64,000 nt of DNA from Anastrepha obliqua. Taxonomy: Eukaryota > Arthropoda > Insecta > Diptera > Tephritidae. Location of the stretch: the NCBI RefSeq assembly GCF_027943255.1, contig NC_072893.1:122449784-122513783 (forward strand), read 5' to 3'. The position numbers and the translations under genes were made by a program. Of the stretch, positions 1 to 12,085 are shown in pieces (within the stretch, counting starts at the first letter, position 1; each line of letters opens with the position of its first letter). Below the pieces are notes generated by a model, which did no database searches, was not told where the DNA came from, and saw nothing but the letters and a program-made list of their open reading frames with translations.

Positions 1-897
1 ATAGACAAGCAATAGAAGGCGTAAAGGTCAAAATAAAGATTTCCATAACTCAAATCATTTTCTTTATTTAGTACAAAAGTTATTCACAAAAATTGGATGC
101 TGTATTTGATTTAAAAAATTTTATTTAAAACGTTAATTTTTTTCGCACAATTTCTAAATCAATAATAAATAATCCAGCAATAATTATTATTTTTTTGTTG
201 TTGAATTTTCCGCTTCAAAAAGTTCTATTTAATGGAAGCCCCCCATTAGCACGCAGCAGATATTTTTCCCCAATCGGCGAGCATACCAAGAATAGCAGCA
301 CACACAGCAGGAGGATCATGAGCAGCACAGGCAGCTTGTTACACTTACACATACTTACACACATGCATTTACAAATACGCTGAACACAACACACAGCGCA
401 AACCACAAGCAAACTTGTCAATCGAGTAGTGTGCGTTGCAATTAAAATTCTAAACCTCAAATGAAATGACAGCCGCAAAGACTTTCTTGCTTTTTTTGTT
501 ACCACTTTTTTCCTCATTTTACAAAAACTATAAGAAATATAAAAGAAGCTTCAAATTAGTAGTCGAATATATAAGAAAATTTCTGTCGAATTTTTAAGCG
601 CAGCGCGCTCTAAATGTCTTCAAATGCCGCTGGAATCTTTTCCGCCCCTTTTTATTTGAAATTTTTTTTATTAGATTAATTTCAATTTTTCTTCTTATTT
701 TTCATGTCAATATCCACACATTTCAAAATATGCCACTGCTATTGCTGCTGTCACTTTTGTTATACGATTTTCCAAAAGCTAAAAACATTTATGTAAAGAA
801 AATTTCACTTGGCGTCGAGTCGTTTGTCGTTCTTGCCATTGCATCGCTGCGCTGGGTTATTTATAGTCATCAATTTTACTCAACATACATACATACA

Positions 898-929
<32 letters not shown>

Positions 930-1378
930 CTCGTACAGATAGATTTAGATGCATACTTAAGCGCTTACATGCATGCATACACACACACTTAGATGCATAC
1001 ACTCATACACACATGGCTATCTACGTATGGATGTACTTATGTATTGCGTTATTAATGGCACGCGTCCGCACTCGCTCTGTCATGTCAACGCAGCCCCGCC
1101 TGTGCACCACTCCGTCACTGGCTGCTTCTTTCCTTTCCAGCAGCTCAGTAATGCTTAAAATGTACTTATTAGATATATTTGTGTATGTATGTGTGCGTAA
1201 GATATTTTATTTGTACTGCATACTTCATAAATTTTATTTATAATTTTGCTCTTCTCACTTGAAGTGGCTGAGCGATAGAAGTAAAAACAAATTGATGCAA
1301 AGCACTTCACCAAAGCGACGCATAAGTAGTGGAGTTTTTACTTCCCTCAAAAACAAATATCTCTGCCACTAACATTTG
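1..1378. other. AT-rich non-coding DNA with a CATA/ACAT microsatellite
   Basis: No frame with coding character was seen on either strand. A clean tetranucleotide run (ATAC)n lies at about 886-925, with looser CACA/CATA stretches to about 1015. The short open frames here overlap the microsatellite. Confidence 0.5.
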
Positions 1379-1583
1379 TAATATCTCGCTCTTTACCTCC
1401 CTCAGCGGAGGCGCACTTGATTCTTATTTTTTTTAGATTTCAACTTTATAACAAAATTTGGTTTTTTTATTTAAAATTTAAATTTATAAAATTACATAAA
1501 TTCAAAATTTTTCTAAATTTAGATCTAAAAAAAACAGAAAAATCCAGCGCTCCTCAGCTGAGGGAGGTGAAGAGCGAGACATT
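1379..1583. repeat. Imperfect inverted repeat (foldback) with internal direct repeat
   Basis: The arm at 1379-1413 (AATATCTCGCTCTTTACCTC and on) pairs with the reverse complement of 1547-1583, with a few mismatches over about 35 bases. A ~31-bp direct repeat starting AAATTACATAAATTCAAAAT occurs near 1490 and again near 1590, overlapping the right side. It may be a small foldback MITE or rearranged satellite. There is no coding content. Confidence 0.6.
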
Positions 1584-1731
1584 ACAAATGAAATTACATA
1601 AATTCAAAATTTTTCTAAATTGAAATTTTAAAGTAAAAAAAACAAACTTCTAAACTTTCTAAACTTAAATTTTAATTAAAAAAAAAACTTTTTGCAAGTT
1701 TTATTTTTATGATTTTTTTAAACGACTATAA

Positions 1732-3806
1732 CTGGAGAGGACGACATCAGTCAAAAAGCTAGAGAGAGTCCAGAGGTCTGCTCTCATTGGGATCAGTGGG
1801 GCGCTTCGAACTACTCCTACTCTGGCGCTTAAGGGGTTAGGCCACTCTAGGATTTTCAAAATATCGAAATTTTTTTTTTTTGCTTAAAAGATGCTTTAAA
1901 CTCTTTAGAATATAAAACAAAAAGTCCTATGCGTGAAAAAAATGTTTATCTCTAATATTTCGCACTTTTGCGCGAGCGCCTCTGACGTCTCTGAACCGAC
2001 TATTCAAATTTAAAGCGTGTTTATCTCAAAACGTGATTTTTCAAAACGGCAAGCAGCATAACACAAACAATTTTTAATATTTTCACTTGTAATTGTACAA
2101 GGATCTTTAGAACATTATTCCGCACTGAAATACGTACGGATTTTTTTATTAATTAATTAGAAAAATTTTTATAAACAATTAACGGTTCCATTTTAGACGA
2201 AAAATTCTACTTTTGACTTCAAACATCTGCAAAATACACAAATTTCAATATTTCTAAAATCCCGTACGTATTTCTACAGCTATACTCACGTCGATTGAGA
2301 AGAATGTTTTTAATTTGGTTTAGGTGGACATTTACGTCAGTTGTACTGCTTGCCGTGAAGTGCCTTTTTCGCAGGGCGCGTTCAGAGATTCACTCCAAAG
2401 GCGCCATTTTGTAATATTTTTCAATAAAAATATTTGTAATTACACTTAAATACATGCTTAATAATATACTTAAAAAGTTTTTTCCTGGCACCTTTCTTTC
2501 AATGTAAAAAAAATCCTTAAAAAACTGCTTTTTTACAGTAGCTAGAGTGGCGTAACCCCTTAATGTAATGTTAAATGTGGTACCTATAGACATCGCAGGC
2601 AGAATTGCCGCTGCTCGTACCGCAATCAGACTGAGGGGCTTGGGCTATAAGCTCAACCTCACATATGGGCACTCAAGCATCCTCAGAAACTTTGAGTTCA
2701 TCCCCTCGTCGACGGACCAGTGTGTGCCTTCGCTAAGTCCAAGCGGAACTTTCTCCACCTATATTCCACCAAGGGAGAAGTGGAGCGGGGGCAACACCTG
2801 GGGACAGGGCCTCGTTAACCTGTTCACGGATGGCTCGAAGTTGGATGGTAGGGTTGGAGGAGGAGTATTCTGCAAAGAGCTCCCCATCAAACTCAAATTC
2901 AGGCTACCGGATCACTGTAGTGTGTTCCAAGCAGAGGTGGCCGCAATTAAAGAAGCAGCTGACTGGCTACTTACTTGCGTAATAACTGCAAAAAAGGTAA
3001 ATATTTACTCCGATAGCCAAGCGGCCATTAGGGCTCTAGGCTCTATTATGGTGCACTCGAAGCTGGTCAGGGAATGCCTGGTCTCACTCTCGATTGCATC
3101 AGAATTCTTCGATATTAAGATAATTTGGGTACCTGGTCACAGTGACATTGCAGGAAACTGCCGACGAGCTGGCCAGACAGGGGACCTGTGAGGCAATGTG
3201 CCCGCGAAAGGAGAGGATCGGGATCCCCTTGACAAGCTGCGCTCTACTCCTGGAACGATGGGCTATGCACCAACTCAGCGAACGCTGGGCAAGTACACGA
3301 ACGTGTAGGGTCGCGAAGTCCTTCTGGCCACGTTTGGATAGGAGGCGCTCGAGGGATATCCTGGGGATGACAAAATGTCATCTCTCAAATTTCGTGGGCA
3401 TCATCACGGGGCACTGTCCGCGAGGTACCCATGCCGTGAGACTCGGAATTACTTCGAGTCCTTTTTGCGTCAGCTGTATGGAGGATGAGGTGGAATCATC
3501 TCAGCACCTGCTCCTAAGCTGCCCAGCCTTCGCAGGACTAAGATTCAAATATCTTGGTTCTCACTTCTTTTCTGCGCCTGCTGATATAGCAGGCGTTGAT
3601 AACAAAAATCTGATGAACTACATCAGCAGCATAATGAGGTTAACACAACCGCGGACTAGTCACCGTTCGTAGTCCACAAGCACTCACCACTCCCCATCCC
3701 TTCCCTTCCTCCCCCCTCTTTGTTCTTCAATGGTATCACAAAGGACGAACCAAACTATTTCGTCCAAGTGGGCCCTATTGGGCAACCATTACAACCTAAC
3801 CTAACC
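1732..3806 (+). pseudogene. 5'-truncated RNase H-bearing LINE fragment with 13-bp target duplication
   Basis: Flanking copies of TAAACGACTATAA (1719-1731 and 3807-3819) bound a piece of non-LTR retrotransposon. It begins in the reverse transcriptase C-terminal region (KLERVQRSALIGISGALRTT in frame). It continues after a 727-bp nested element with VVPIDI and an RNase H domain (FTDGSKLDG, SDSQAAIRAL, IWVPGHSDIAGN), and ends with a Cys/His block (FCVSCMEDEVESSQHLLLSCP). A frameshift near 3160 breaks the RNase H just before DELARQGT. The 3' tail is CTAAC-type repeats (3790-3806). RT plus RNase H indicates the I/LOA/R1 group; the exact clade needs a tree. Dead copy. Confidence 0.88.
1833..2559. 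mobile_element. 727-bp TTAA-flanked non-autonomous element with 18-bp TIRs (piggyBac-like)
   Basis: It is flanked by TTAA at 1829-1832 and 2560-2563. The left end reads GGGGTTAGGCCACTCTAG; the right end, reverse-complemented, reads GGGGTTACGCCACTCTAG (17 of 18 identical). Removing it and one TTAA restores the LINE reading frame across the site (ALNVMLNVVPIDI). No transposase frame is present, so it would have moved using another element's enzyme. TTAA target duplication is characteristic of the piggyBac superfamily, although a GGGG start is not the usual piggyBac CCC end. Confidence 0.82.
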
Positions 3807-4000
3807 TAAACGACTATAAAAGTAGGAAGAAGAAGGAGTTTCAGAAATTTACAATTTTATAGTTTTAGTAAAATCAATTAAATTCCCTTTTCTTTGGTTT
3901 TCAATATTACAAAATTTTGATTAAACTAAAATTAGCCCTCGTCGCGTATTTACCTTTTACAGAAGATTATTTATTATTTAATTAATTTCAATTAAAAATC

Positions 4001-4760
4001 TTGACTTTGGATTTTCAGCTTTTCAAAATTTTATTTTATTTAGTAAATTTGCGCTGGAATTTCAAATTTTTTTATTTTCAGTTAAGTCCCCATGATGTTT
4101 GTTATATAATTTTCCCACTTAAAATTAATATAATATTTTGGGTTAATATAAATTCTTGTAAATTTTTAATTTTTTTTTTTTAATTTTTTATTTTATTAAA
4201 AATTTTCGTTTTTTTTTATTAAACAAAAAATAATTTTAAAATAATTTTGTGCTGAAATTTGAAGTTGTTTTATTCTCAACTAAATGCAAATGATTTTTGT
4301 TATTTAATTCTTTCAAAATTAAAATTATATTTATTAAAAAAAATTATATTTTAATAATATACTTTTTACAGAAAGAAATTGTAACTGTTTCAATATTTTC
4401 ATTTATAATAAATTCTAGTAAATTTTTAATTTTATTTTATTAAAAATTTTCATTTCATTTATTTAAAAACATTTAATTTTAAAATTCTTTTGCTCTGGAA
4501 ATTCAAATAATATTATTTTCAATGAAATGTTCGTGATTTTTATTATTTAAGTTTTTACAATTAAAATTTTACTTATTAAAAAAACAGTAGGAAATCTTAA
4601 CTTTCTTTCTTTTCACAATTAAAATTATATTTATCAAAAAAATTGTATTTTAATAATTTTTAACAGAAGGAAATTCTAACTATATAAATATTAGCAGTTA
4701 TAATAAATTCTAGTACATTTTGAATTTTATTTTACTCAAAACTTTCAATTTATTAAAATT
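4001..4760. repeat. Degenerate ~200-240-bp tandem repeat, very AT-rich
   Basis: A recognisable sub-motif (GCTGGAATTTCAAAT, GCTGAAATTTGAAGT and CTCTGGAAATTCAAAT, each followed by an ATGAT/GTGATTTTT-containing stretch) starts near 4051, 4251 and 4492. Each copy then runs into AATTCTAGTAAATTTTTAA-type sequence. The copies are too diverged for an exact unit length. The following ~600 bp (to ~5400) is similarly AT-rich without a clear unit. Confidence 0.5.
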
Positions 4761-5399
4761 AATTTTTAATTACATTTCTAATCTAATTTATGATTAAATT
4801 TTTTTACTATTTTATTTACATTGTTTTTTTTTCAAATAATCAAACCTTTTAAAGGAAGAAAGTTTTATTTGTTCTGATATTTTCAATTACATTGTCATAG
4901 CTTTTGATTTTAATTTTTAGAAATTTAAACCAAATTAGAATTAAATTCTTCAGAGTTTTTTGGAAATAAACATTACGACTTTAAAATTTTTAGAATTTAG
5001 ACTTTATTAAAAATAGATAACAAAAATTTTTCAGACTTTATTTAACTTTTGTTTTTTAAACAACCATAGAAAGTGGGCAAAAAAAGTAATTGTAGCCGTT
5101 CTAATAAAAATCTTAATTAAATCCTCGTAATTTTTTACTTCTAATTTTTCAAAGCATAATTTAAATTAGAAATAAATTCTGAATTTTTTTTATGCATATA
5201 ACCATTGTTTTTAACAAAAGTAAATTCAAGCTGTTACAATATTTTCGGTTGAAATTCAGTTTTATTAAAAAAGTTATTTTATTTTAATTTAAATAAAAAC
5301 AATTTAATATAATTTTTTCTCAAAATTGTAACACTGTCATTTTATTAAAAAATGAATCAAATGAAACTGCTTTTTCAGCTTCATTGAGAAAACACTATC

Positions 5400-7230
5400 T
5401 CTGATTTTACTGTTAAGCTTTTTTAATTTCGTATGTATCTATATATATTCCGCAAAAAAACATACAATCTAAACTCGGGCATATATTATACCTCCAAGCA
5501 AATCTTTAATTATTCTTTTAAGTCACGACAAGTTTTGCACAACATTTCCCTCTCTGTAATTTTTGGCCGCAGCGGTATGCGTGTGTGTATGTAACTCCTC
5601 ATATGTGCACATAAATCCTTGCACGTTTATTAGCACTAATTGCCAGTTAGTGCGGACGCAAGCACAAACATGCACTGAACGCCATGAAATATGCTACTTA
5701 TTTGTATCTTAAATGAAAACAAAAATGGTAAAAAGTATATGAAAGTTCCCTTGACTAGACTGAACTCATCGCAACATTAAATGTTCCCAAAGTGAGGAAT
5801 ATATTTTTGGAATTATCTCTGCCATGCCAACCTTCCCTCAATCGTTCACTCTCCCACTCCCACTGGGTATACAAATATTTAAGCACACAAAATTGTCTGC
5901 TTAAGAAGCCATAAAGACGCAAGCAAAGACTTGCTAAAAATATTTATTTTCCTGCATGCATATGTATGTGTACGTATGAGTGTATATATGTTTGTGTAAA
6001 AAAATATTTTCCCATTAAATATTTGCGTACATATGTACAGTTACAGACACATACCCAAACACAAATAAAAGCTACATATTCGTATATTTATTTTTAAAAG
6101 CATTGTAAGTTTCATTTCATACATGCTTACATATGTACATACATACATATTTACACACATACTTACTCACATACATGCTCATTTGTAATCTCAAGCCATT
6201 GCTAGCAATTCTCGATTTCATTCTTCTTCGAGTGTCGCCACTCTCATCGTAGCATCGTCGCATACGCCCCTCGCCTTAGCAGTTCATTGAACTGCTACTT
6301 CGTTCATAATTTATTTGCGAGCGGATTTTTCTACGTTTGCGATTTTCCCTTTTTTCATTTCAAGATTAATAAAAGTAATGCGAACTTTGTCATTTTTTTT
6401 TTTTGTTTTGTTGATTCATTTGAGACTTTGTTTCTCATTTCTGTAATATTCAACCTCATTCAAGTATCTAAAAGCACTAAGATCTTACCGTGAAACGAAC
6501 TAGAAAGCTAAGTGGAGATCGTCTTAGCTCTCACACAATTAAGTATGTTGCCAAAAGCAGATCGCAATCTTGGTTTTTAGACACTGATTTGAGTAGAATT
6601 TCGATTGAATTGAGTCGATTTTCAAGGGTCACTCTATTAAGACTTAAAGGGTGAATACTAGAAAATCAGCAGTAGGTGGCTCAGTTTCTTACTCTCTTTT
6701 CAAACTGCACAAAATACTTAGAAGAGAAACCACTTACTAAGAAGCCTGCGAAATTTGTTCAGAATGAGATGTAACTTAGCCACTATCCAAAAATCTCAAC
6801 TATTCTCCAAAAATCTGGCCCATCTCTACATATCTGACCCACTTTCCATACACCTAACCCAACTCAAAGCGCTTACCTCTTCAAAGAAATGCCCTGCGCT
6901 GTCGGCCGTCGTTGAAATCTTGGTGATCTTAGCTTCTACTCCAGCTTCTCGAGTCTTGAATATTCCTTCCTTCAATCTACTACTTTTCGGGATGCTCTAA
7001 ATACTATTGAATATAAAATTACAATGCTCTAGCCAAAGCACTGTATACTTTTAAGTCAAACTTGGAACCAGCTTTAAAATAAGTTTTTTGTGGTTCATAC
7101 AAACTTCATAATTTTAAGCCGAGCTTATTCTCTTAATTTTAGTGGGTCATAATTTTTTTCACTAATGTTTGTCGGCTGTTAATTGAAAGCTTGTGATTTT
7201 GACTCTGGAAAAGATATTTAAAAGTATTTA
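5400..7230. other. Intergenic/intronic DNA, nothing identified
   Basis: It contains short TATGTA/CATACA runs near 5960-6180 but no coding, RNA or transposon signature that I can support. Confidence 0.4.
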
Positions 7231-8330
7231 AAGCAAACTTTAATGGATGGCAAATAAGCAGGTTCGATTTCAGTTGTGACTAATCAAATGATTAATTCAG
7301 TCGGTTCATATTTGAATTTTGAATAATCAAGTGATTAATTCAATGAACTTAGATATCAATTATGATTAATTAATAGCTCAATGGGCTTCGATTTCTATTA
7401 TATTTAATCAAATGACTAATTCAGTCGGTTCTTATTTCAATTATGACTAATCAGGTGATTAGTTCAGTCGATTCAGATTTTATTTAGGAATACACAATTG
7501 ACTAGTTCAATAGACTTGATGTCAATTATGATTAATTAAACTAGAAATTCAATAGAATTGATGTCAGTTAAGATTAATCGAATGATTAATTCAATATATT
7601 TCAACTGTGCTTACTTAAATGATTAATTAAATCGACGAGTATTTAAATCACATGGTTAATTCGGTCGACTCAGATTACAATTAAGAGTAAGATTTAGATT
7701 TAAATTGTGACTAATCAGATGATTAAATGATTAAATGATTGGTTCAGATTTCACTTATGACTAATCAAATGATTAATTCAGTTGGTTCAAATTTCAATTT
7801 TGAATAATTAAGTGATTACTTCAATCCACGAGGATTTTAATTACAATTAAAAAAATTAGTGGGTTTAGATTCCAATTATGTATAATCAAATGATGAATTC
7901 AATAGACTTAGATCTCAATTATTATTAAACAAATAATTAATTCAACATATTTAAATTCCAGCTATGATTACTCAAATGATTATTTAAACCGGCGGGGATT
8001 TCAATTACAATTCATCAAATGATTAATTCAATCGCCTTATATTTCAATTAGAAATAATGATTAATTCGTTTGGTCAGATTTCCATAACGATTACTCAAAT
8101 GATTAATTCAATGGAGTTAATTCTCAAATACGATTAATCAAATGATTATTTCAATACATTTAAATTTCAATTAAGATTACTCCAATAATTATTTCAATCA
8201 ACGTGGATTTCTATTACAAGTCAACAAATAATTAATTCAATCGTCTTAGACTTCAATTATAAGTCATCAAATGTTTACTTAATTCAATAGCTACTTTTAA
8301 TCCCAGCATCGAGTTACTCAGTTCTTATTT
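7230..8330. repeat. Degenerate minisatellite (~40-50 bp period) rich in TGATTAAT
   Basis: About 20-24 diverged units of the type AATCAAATGATTAATTCAAT plus a purine/pyrimidine spacer such as TTTAGATTTCAATTATGA. Core positions include about 7288, 7333, 7580, 7619, 7768, 8018, 8057, 8098, 8139 and 8228, mostly 40-50 bp apart. The core ATGATTAATT matches homeodomain and composite Exd/Hox-type sites, but here it recurs because the whole unit recurs. Confidence 0.7.
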
Positions 8331-8363
8331 GATTTAAATTAACTGTAGCTATTTTTTCCACCC

Positions 8364-8644
8364 GGCGGCTGCCATAGCCTAATAAATTTGTGCGTAACTA
8401 CTAATCGGGAATGCGTAGGTTCGAAAAATTGGCAGTCGCCCCTCGGCAGGCAATGGCAAACCTCCGAGTATATTCCTCCCATGAAAACGCTCCTCATAAA
8501 AAACCATTTGCCGTTCGGAGTCGGCTTGAAACTGTAAGTCCCTCGATTTGTAGATCAACATCAAGGCGTTCACCACAAATTGGAGGAGGAGCTCGGCCAA
8601 ACACCTAACAGAAGTGTACGGGCCAAGTATTTATTTTTTTTTTG
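8364..8644 (+). mobile_element. tRNA-derived SINE copy, sense orientation
   Basis: A tRNA-like head (GGCGGCTGCCATAGCCTAAT) and a B-box-like GGTTCGAAA are followed by the family body: CTCGGCAGGCAATGGCAAAC, CATGAAAACGCTCCTCAT, CGGAGTCGGCTTGAAACTGT, then GGAGGAGCTCGGCCAAACAC and a T-rich tail. TTCCACCC flanks it at 8356-8363 and 8645-8652 as a probable target duplication. Small open frames on both strands are incidental. Confidence 0.75.
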
Positions 8645-8649
8645 TTCCA

Positions 8650-9700
8650 CCCTAATACCGAATCAGAATAATAAATCAATCAAATGAAATTGGATTTGTG
8701 TGTGACTGTACAGAAAATACAAGAATTTGAATTTAGTTTTTATTCATCTACCCAGTCACTTAACTTCTAACTCTGCATTTTACTCATTGGAAAGTCATGA
8801 CACTAATGCAGCATTGGTGTTTTGTTGGAGGCAGGGAAAATAAAACTTGAGAGTGATAACTTTTTCTCAGTGAAATATCCCTATAGGAAAATCTCGCATT
8901 ATAGAACTGGCGAACTTCCAGTCAATATAGATTTATGACTGGTTCGCGTTTCTGCCCTTTTCCATTTAAGCAACTGGTGAGAATTCCAAGGTGACGGCCT
9001 AGCAATGCGCTTATAAAGCCAAATTCCTTTAAGGAAATCTGAGCGCCGTGTGATCTCTCTCTAAAAGCAGATCGCTACTAATTAGTGCTGGAAGAGAGTA
9101 GCACAATGGTTTTGCATTGGCGAAATTATTGAAGAATTAGTACTGAACCAGAAATTTTTTCACAATTTCAGGTTTTCCTACAGGTAGAAATAAATTTATT
9201 GCACGTACCTCCACATTTATGTACGTACGATTTCATTTGTCGAAATCATGTTCCTTTGCCAGTACAGCCAGCGCAAGTGGATAACTCATACATTATTTAG
9301 CAGCACATGGGAAAGCATCAATCTTGTTGAGAATGAGGGTACCTCCTCAGTGCCAAAAAGTTCGCATTTAGTATGACTTTTGTAAACCATTGCATAAGTT
9401 GCTTAGTTGTTGTTTAGCTAGCGGTAGCAAAGAGATTGGCGTGATGTGTTTGAGAAAAGTACAAGTTAATATATCAAATGTAAAAGTACTTTGTCTTTGA
9501 GGAAATATCAAATTCATGGCAATTCGTATACATTTTTCTTTTTTCCTTTCACTCTTTTGCATACAAAAAAACATTTTCACCACAAATGCACGCGAAGTAG
9601 CTCCCCAGAGCAGCATTTGTTTTAATAATGCAGCTCGTTATGTAATATGCTAAGTAAGTTTATGTAGGGAGAGGTAGGAGAAGGAAAGTTATAATAATTA
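8650..9700. other. Non-coding DNA, nothing identified
   Basis: Mixed-composition sequence with no coding, RNA or transposon signature that I could recognise. Confidence 0.35.
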
Positions 9701-9719
9701 TTAACAATAATCGGCCTTA

Positions 9720-10800
9720 ATGTATGCTACAGTATTTCACATAATTAAAAGCTGTTAGGTTTTTGTATATATGTATGTTACAGGACACCAAATATTTAAA
9801 TGGAAACGCCCTAAAAGTATGCTGCAAAATCGCAAATAAATAAAGAAAGTGTGAATTAGAAATACTAAAAATATGCTTCTTTTAAGTCAGCGGAGTTTCA
9901 TTTTAGCTTTGTGAGATGCCATCTCAAACAATGCTGCAAAATTTTGCATAAATAAAAGCTGATTACTTCTTAAAATATTGTAGCATACTTTTATGAGCTG
10001 TATCTTTTGAAGTGCGTCTAAATATTTCTTAAAAGTCTGGGCAAATCATAGACTGCGACTTTTATAGACTGCGTTTTTGAAGTAAAAATCCTTAAAATAT
10101 GCTATACTCAGGAAAAAACTACAGAATTCTTTTGTCAAGCGCTCAGAATTCTTTTGTGAAACGTAGCTTAAAAGTATGCTACAAAGTCTCACACTATTAA
10201 CCCTTTGCGGTCGTATGTCTACTATCAGCCACCAAGGCGAGGAACCATACTAATGTTTATATATACTGTTTTTATATATTGAATTAAGAAATCCTTCAAA
10301 ACCTTGCATGTAATTTAATACTTTTCCTTCAGCGACCAGTACGATACCCATGTCCAAATTCAATACGACCGCAAAGTGTTAATAACCAATAAACTCCTCT
10401 TCGCATATTGTGGCATACTCGTACTTATGAATCACCTTTTTTAAATGTTTGTAAATTTCTTGAAAGATATACCACAACTTCTTCAAATGTTATAGCATAC
10501 TTTTGTGAGCCAGCGGAAAATATTACAGGCACTTCAAACCAATGTAAATTCATTTTAGATTTTATTTCAAGTTTAATAGAGTTTCAGGTGGTATCGCCAA
10601 AGAGTCAGCGAAAAATATTCCAGTCGTTTAAAACTTATAGAAATTTATTTTAGTGTTTAAATTTAAATTGAAATGTATTTCTGGAATTTTAATTGATTTT
10701 TAGGGGAAATCGCCTTAAAGTATGCTTTAATATTTTACACGATTAGAAGCTGATACATTTTTCAGATTTTGTAGCATACTTTTATGACTCTCCATAGTAA
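9720..10800. repeat. Diffuse repeat with recurring AAAAGTATGC / GCATACTTTT motif
   Basis: The 10-mer occurs at 9813-9822 (reverse), 9983-9992 (forward), 10170-10179 (reverse), 10495-10504 (forward) and 10774-10783 (forward), with a 9-base form at 10717-10725 (reverse). Similar words (TATGCTAC, ATGCTGCAAAAT) fill the gaps. The alternation of orientation suggests decayed hairpin-like units. A 178-bp TTAA MITE sits inside it. Confidence 0.55.
10201..10378. mobile_element. 178-bp piggyBac-like MITE
   Basis: TTAA flanks it at 10197-10200 and 10379-10382. Left end CCCTTTGCGGTCGTAT; right end reverse-complemented CACTTTGCGGTCGTAT, 15 of 16 identical. CCC.TTTGC-type termini with TTAA duplications are typical of piggyBac-superfamily ends. 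There is no coding sequence. Confidence 0.85.
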
Positions 10801-10876
10801 ATATGAGCATTTTTTGAAGTCTGAGTAAATTATGTAGATAGTCTGCAAATTTTGAAGAAAAATAAAATAAATAAAT

Positions 10877-11060
10877 AATTTTCGCGTACACTTCTATTAA
10901 ATGTTGGCCCGAGTTCCTCTTCCCATTTGTGGCTTGCGTCTTGTTGCGGTTCCAAAAATGGAGGGGCCTACAATTTTAAGCCGACTACGCACGGCAGATA
11001 TTTTTTATGAGGAGCTTTTTCATGGCACTACACTCGGAGGTTTGCCATTGGAGGGCAAAT
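10877..11060 (-). mobile_element. SINE copy, antisense, lacking tRNA head
   Basis: It matches the SINE body in reverse orientation: CGCGTACACTTCTATTAAAT, then GGAGGGGCCTACAATTTTAA, GAGGAGCTTTTTCATGG, ACACTCGGAGGTTTGCCATT. It stops before the tRNA-like head present in the 53 kb copy and runs directly into an unrelated dispersed repeat. The plus-strand open frame across it is incidental. Confidence 0.75.
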
Positions 11061-11084
11061 TTGAACAAAGCTACTATCTTATAT

Positions 11085-11412
11085 CAAGAATGATAGATTA
11101 TCAGGTTTGGCCTTCAGCTATGGTAAAAAACGAAACTGAGCGAGTGACTTCGGCAGTCACGTCACTAAATACTCGGCAGTAGAATTCTGCTCACTCATTT
11201 CACATGCATTCACACACATGTCCAATCAGTTGTTATTTAGACGGTGAAGACTGCGTTGATTTGTTTTGTTTTTTTGCTTTTTTGTACATCACCAACGCAA
11301 TCTCAGTTTTATGATAAACAAACCGCTGTCATTACCCCGGTTACGTCAGCCAATCAGCTGACTTTTTCAAATTCGCTGAGAACCGGTTAACGGTCTGATA
11401 TTGGTCACACCT
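11085..11412. repeat. Dispersed repeat, copy A (~330 bp)
   Basis: It shares an end-to-end alignment with 14222-14548: ATGATAGATTATCAGGTTTG at the start; CACTCATTTCACATGCATTC, GTCCAATCAGT and TACATCACCAACGCAAT in the middle; CTGAGAACCGGTTAACGGTC near the end. There is no coding content. Family unknown; a further fragment (CAGCTGATTCTGTCAAATT) is at about 34440-34535. Confidence 0.7.
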
Positions 11413-12085
11413 TCTGAATTTTTGTTTACTACAAACTGGTAAGAAGAAGACTCAAGGCTTGGTTAACTTTCATTCTAAGAGTTGACAGAGAAAATCTCCA
11501 GGTAATCAAGAATATTTATTTAACATTTGAGGCTATAAAATACTAAAATTTGGTCTGCTCTGCGCAATTTAGTAGCGCATAAATATTTCAGCCTTACTCT
11601 TTGTATTTATTTTTGCTTTCCTTTCTCTTCTTCATACTCACTCTTTCCCTCTCAGGTTTTGCCTTGCTTCATGTTCTAGCTATTACCTCACACACTTCTC
11701 ATTCTCCACTTTCTTTTCATTTACGTTCCAATTCTAAGTCCCCTGGTGCAGCAATAAACTAAAAACTATCGAAGTTCAACTTCTGCAATGCCTAAAAATA
11801 GGCTATTAATTTTGAACGTCAACAAAAGAAATCTTAAAATGCCTTTTTGTCGACAACCGCCACGATAGAGTTCGCAATGTTCGAAATGTGCAAAGTTTAT
11901 GCTTTCCAAACACTTACTTGGCTTCTTTCTCAATTCTACGTTTTTTCTTGTGCCCACTCCTGAAACTTCCTATAAGTATAGCGCATCCAAACTAATGCAG
12001 CAAGGCGATTCAAACAAAAAAGTCAGTTCCTCTTCGCTGCAAAGCGCTTGAGTACCAAAGTGGCATACAACAAAGCCGGGGGGGA

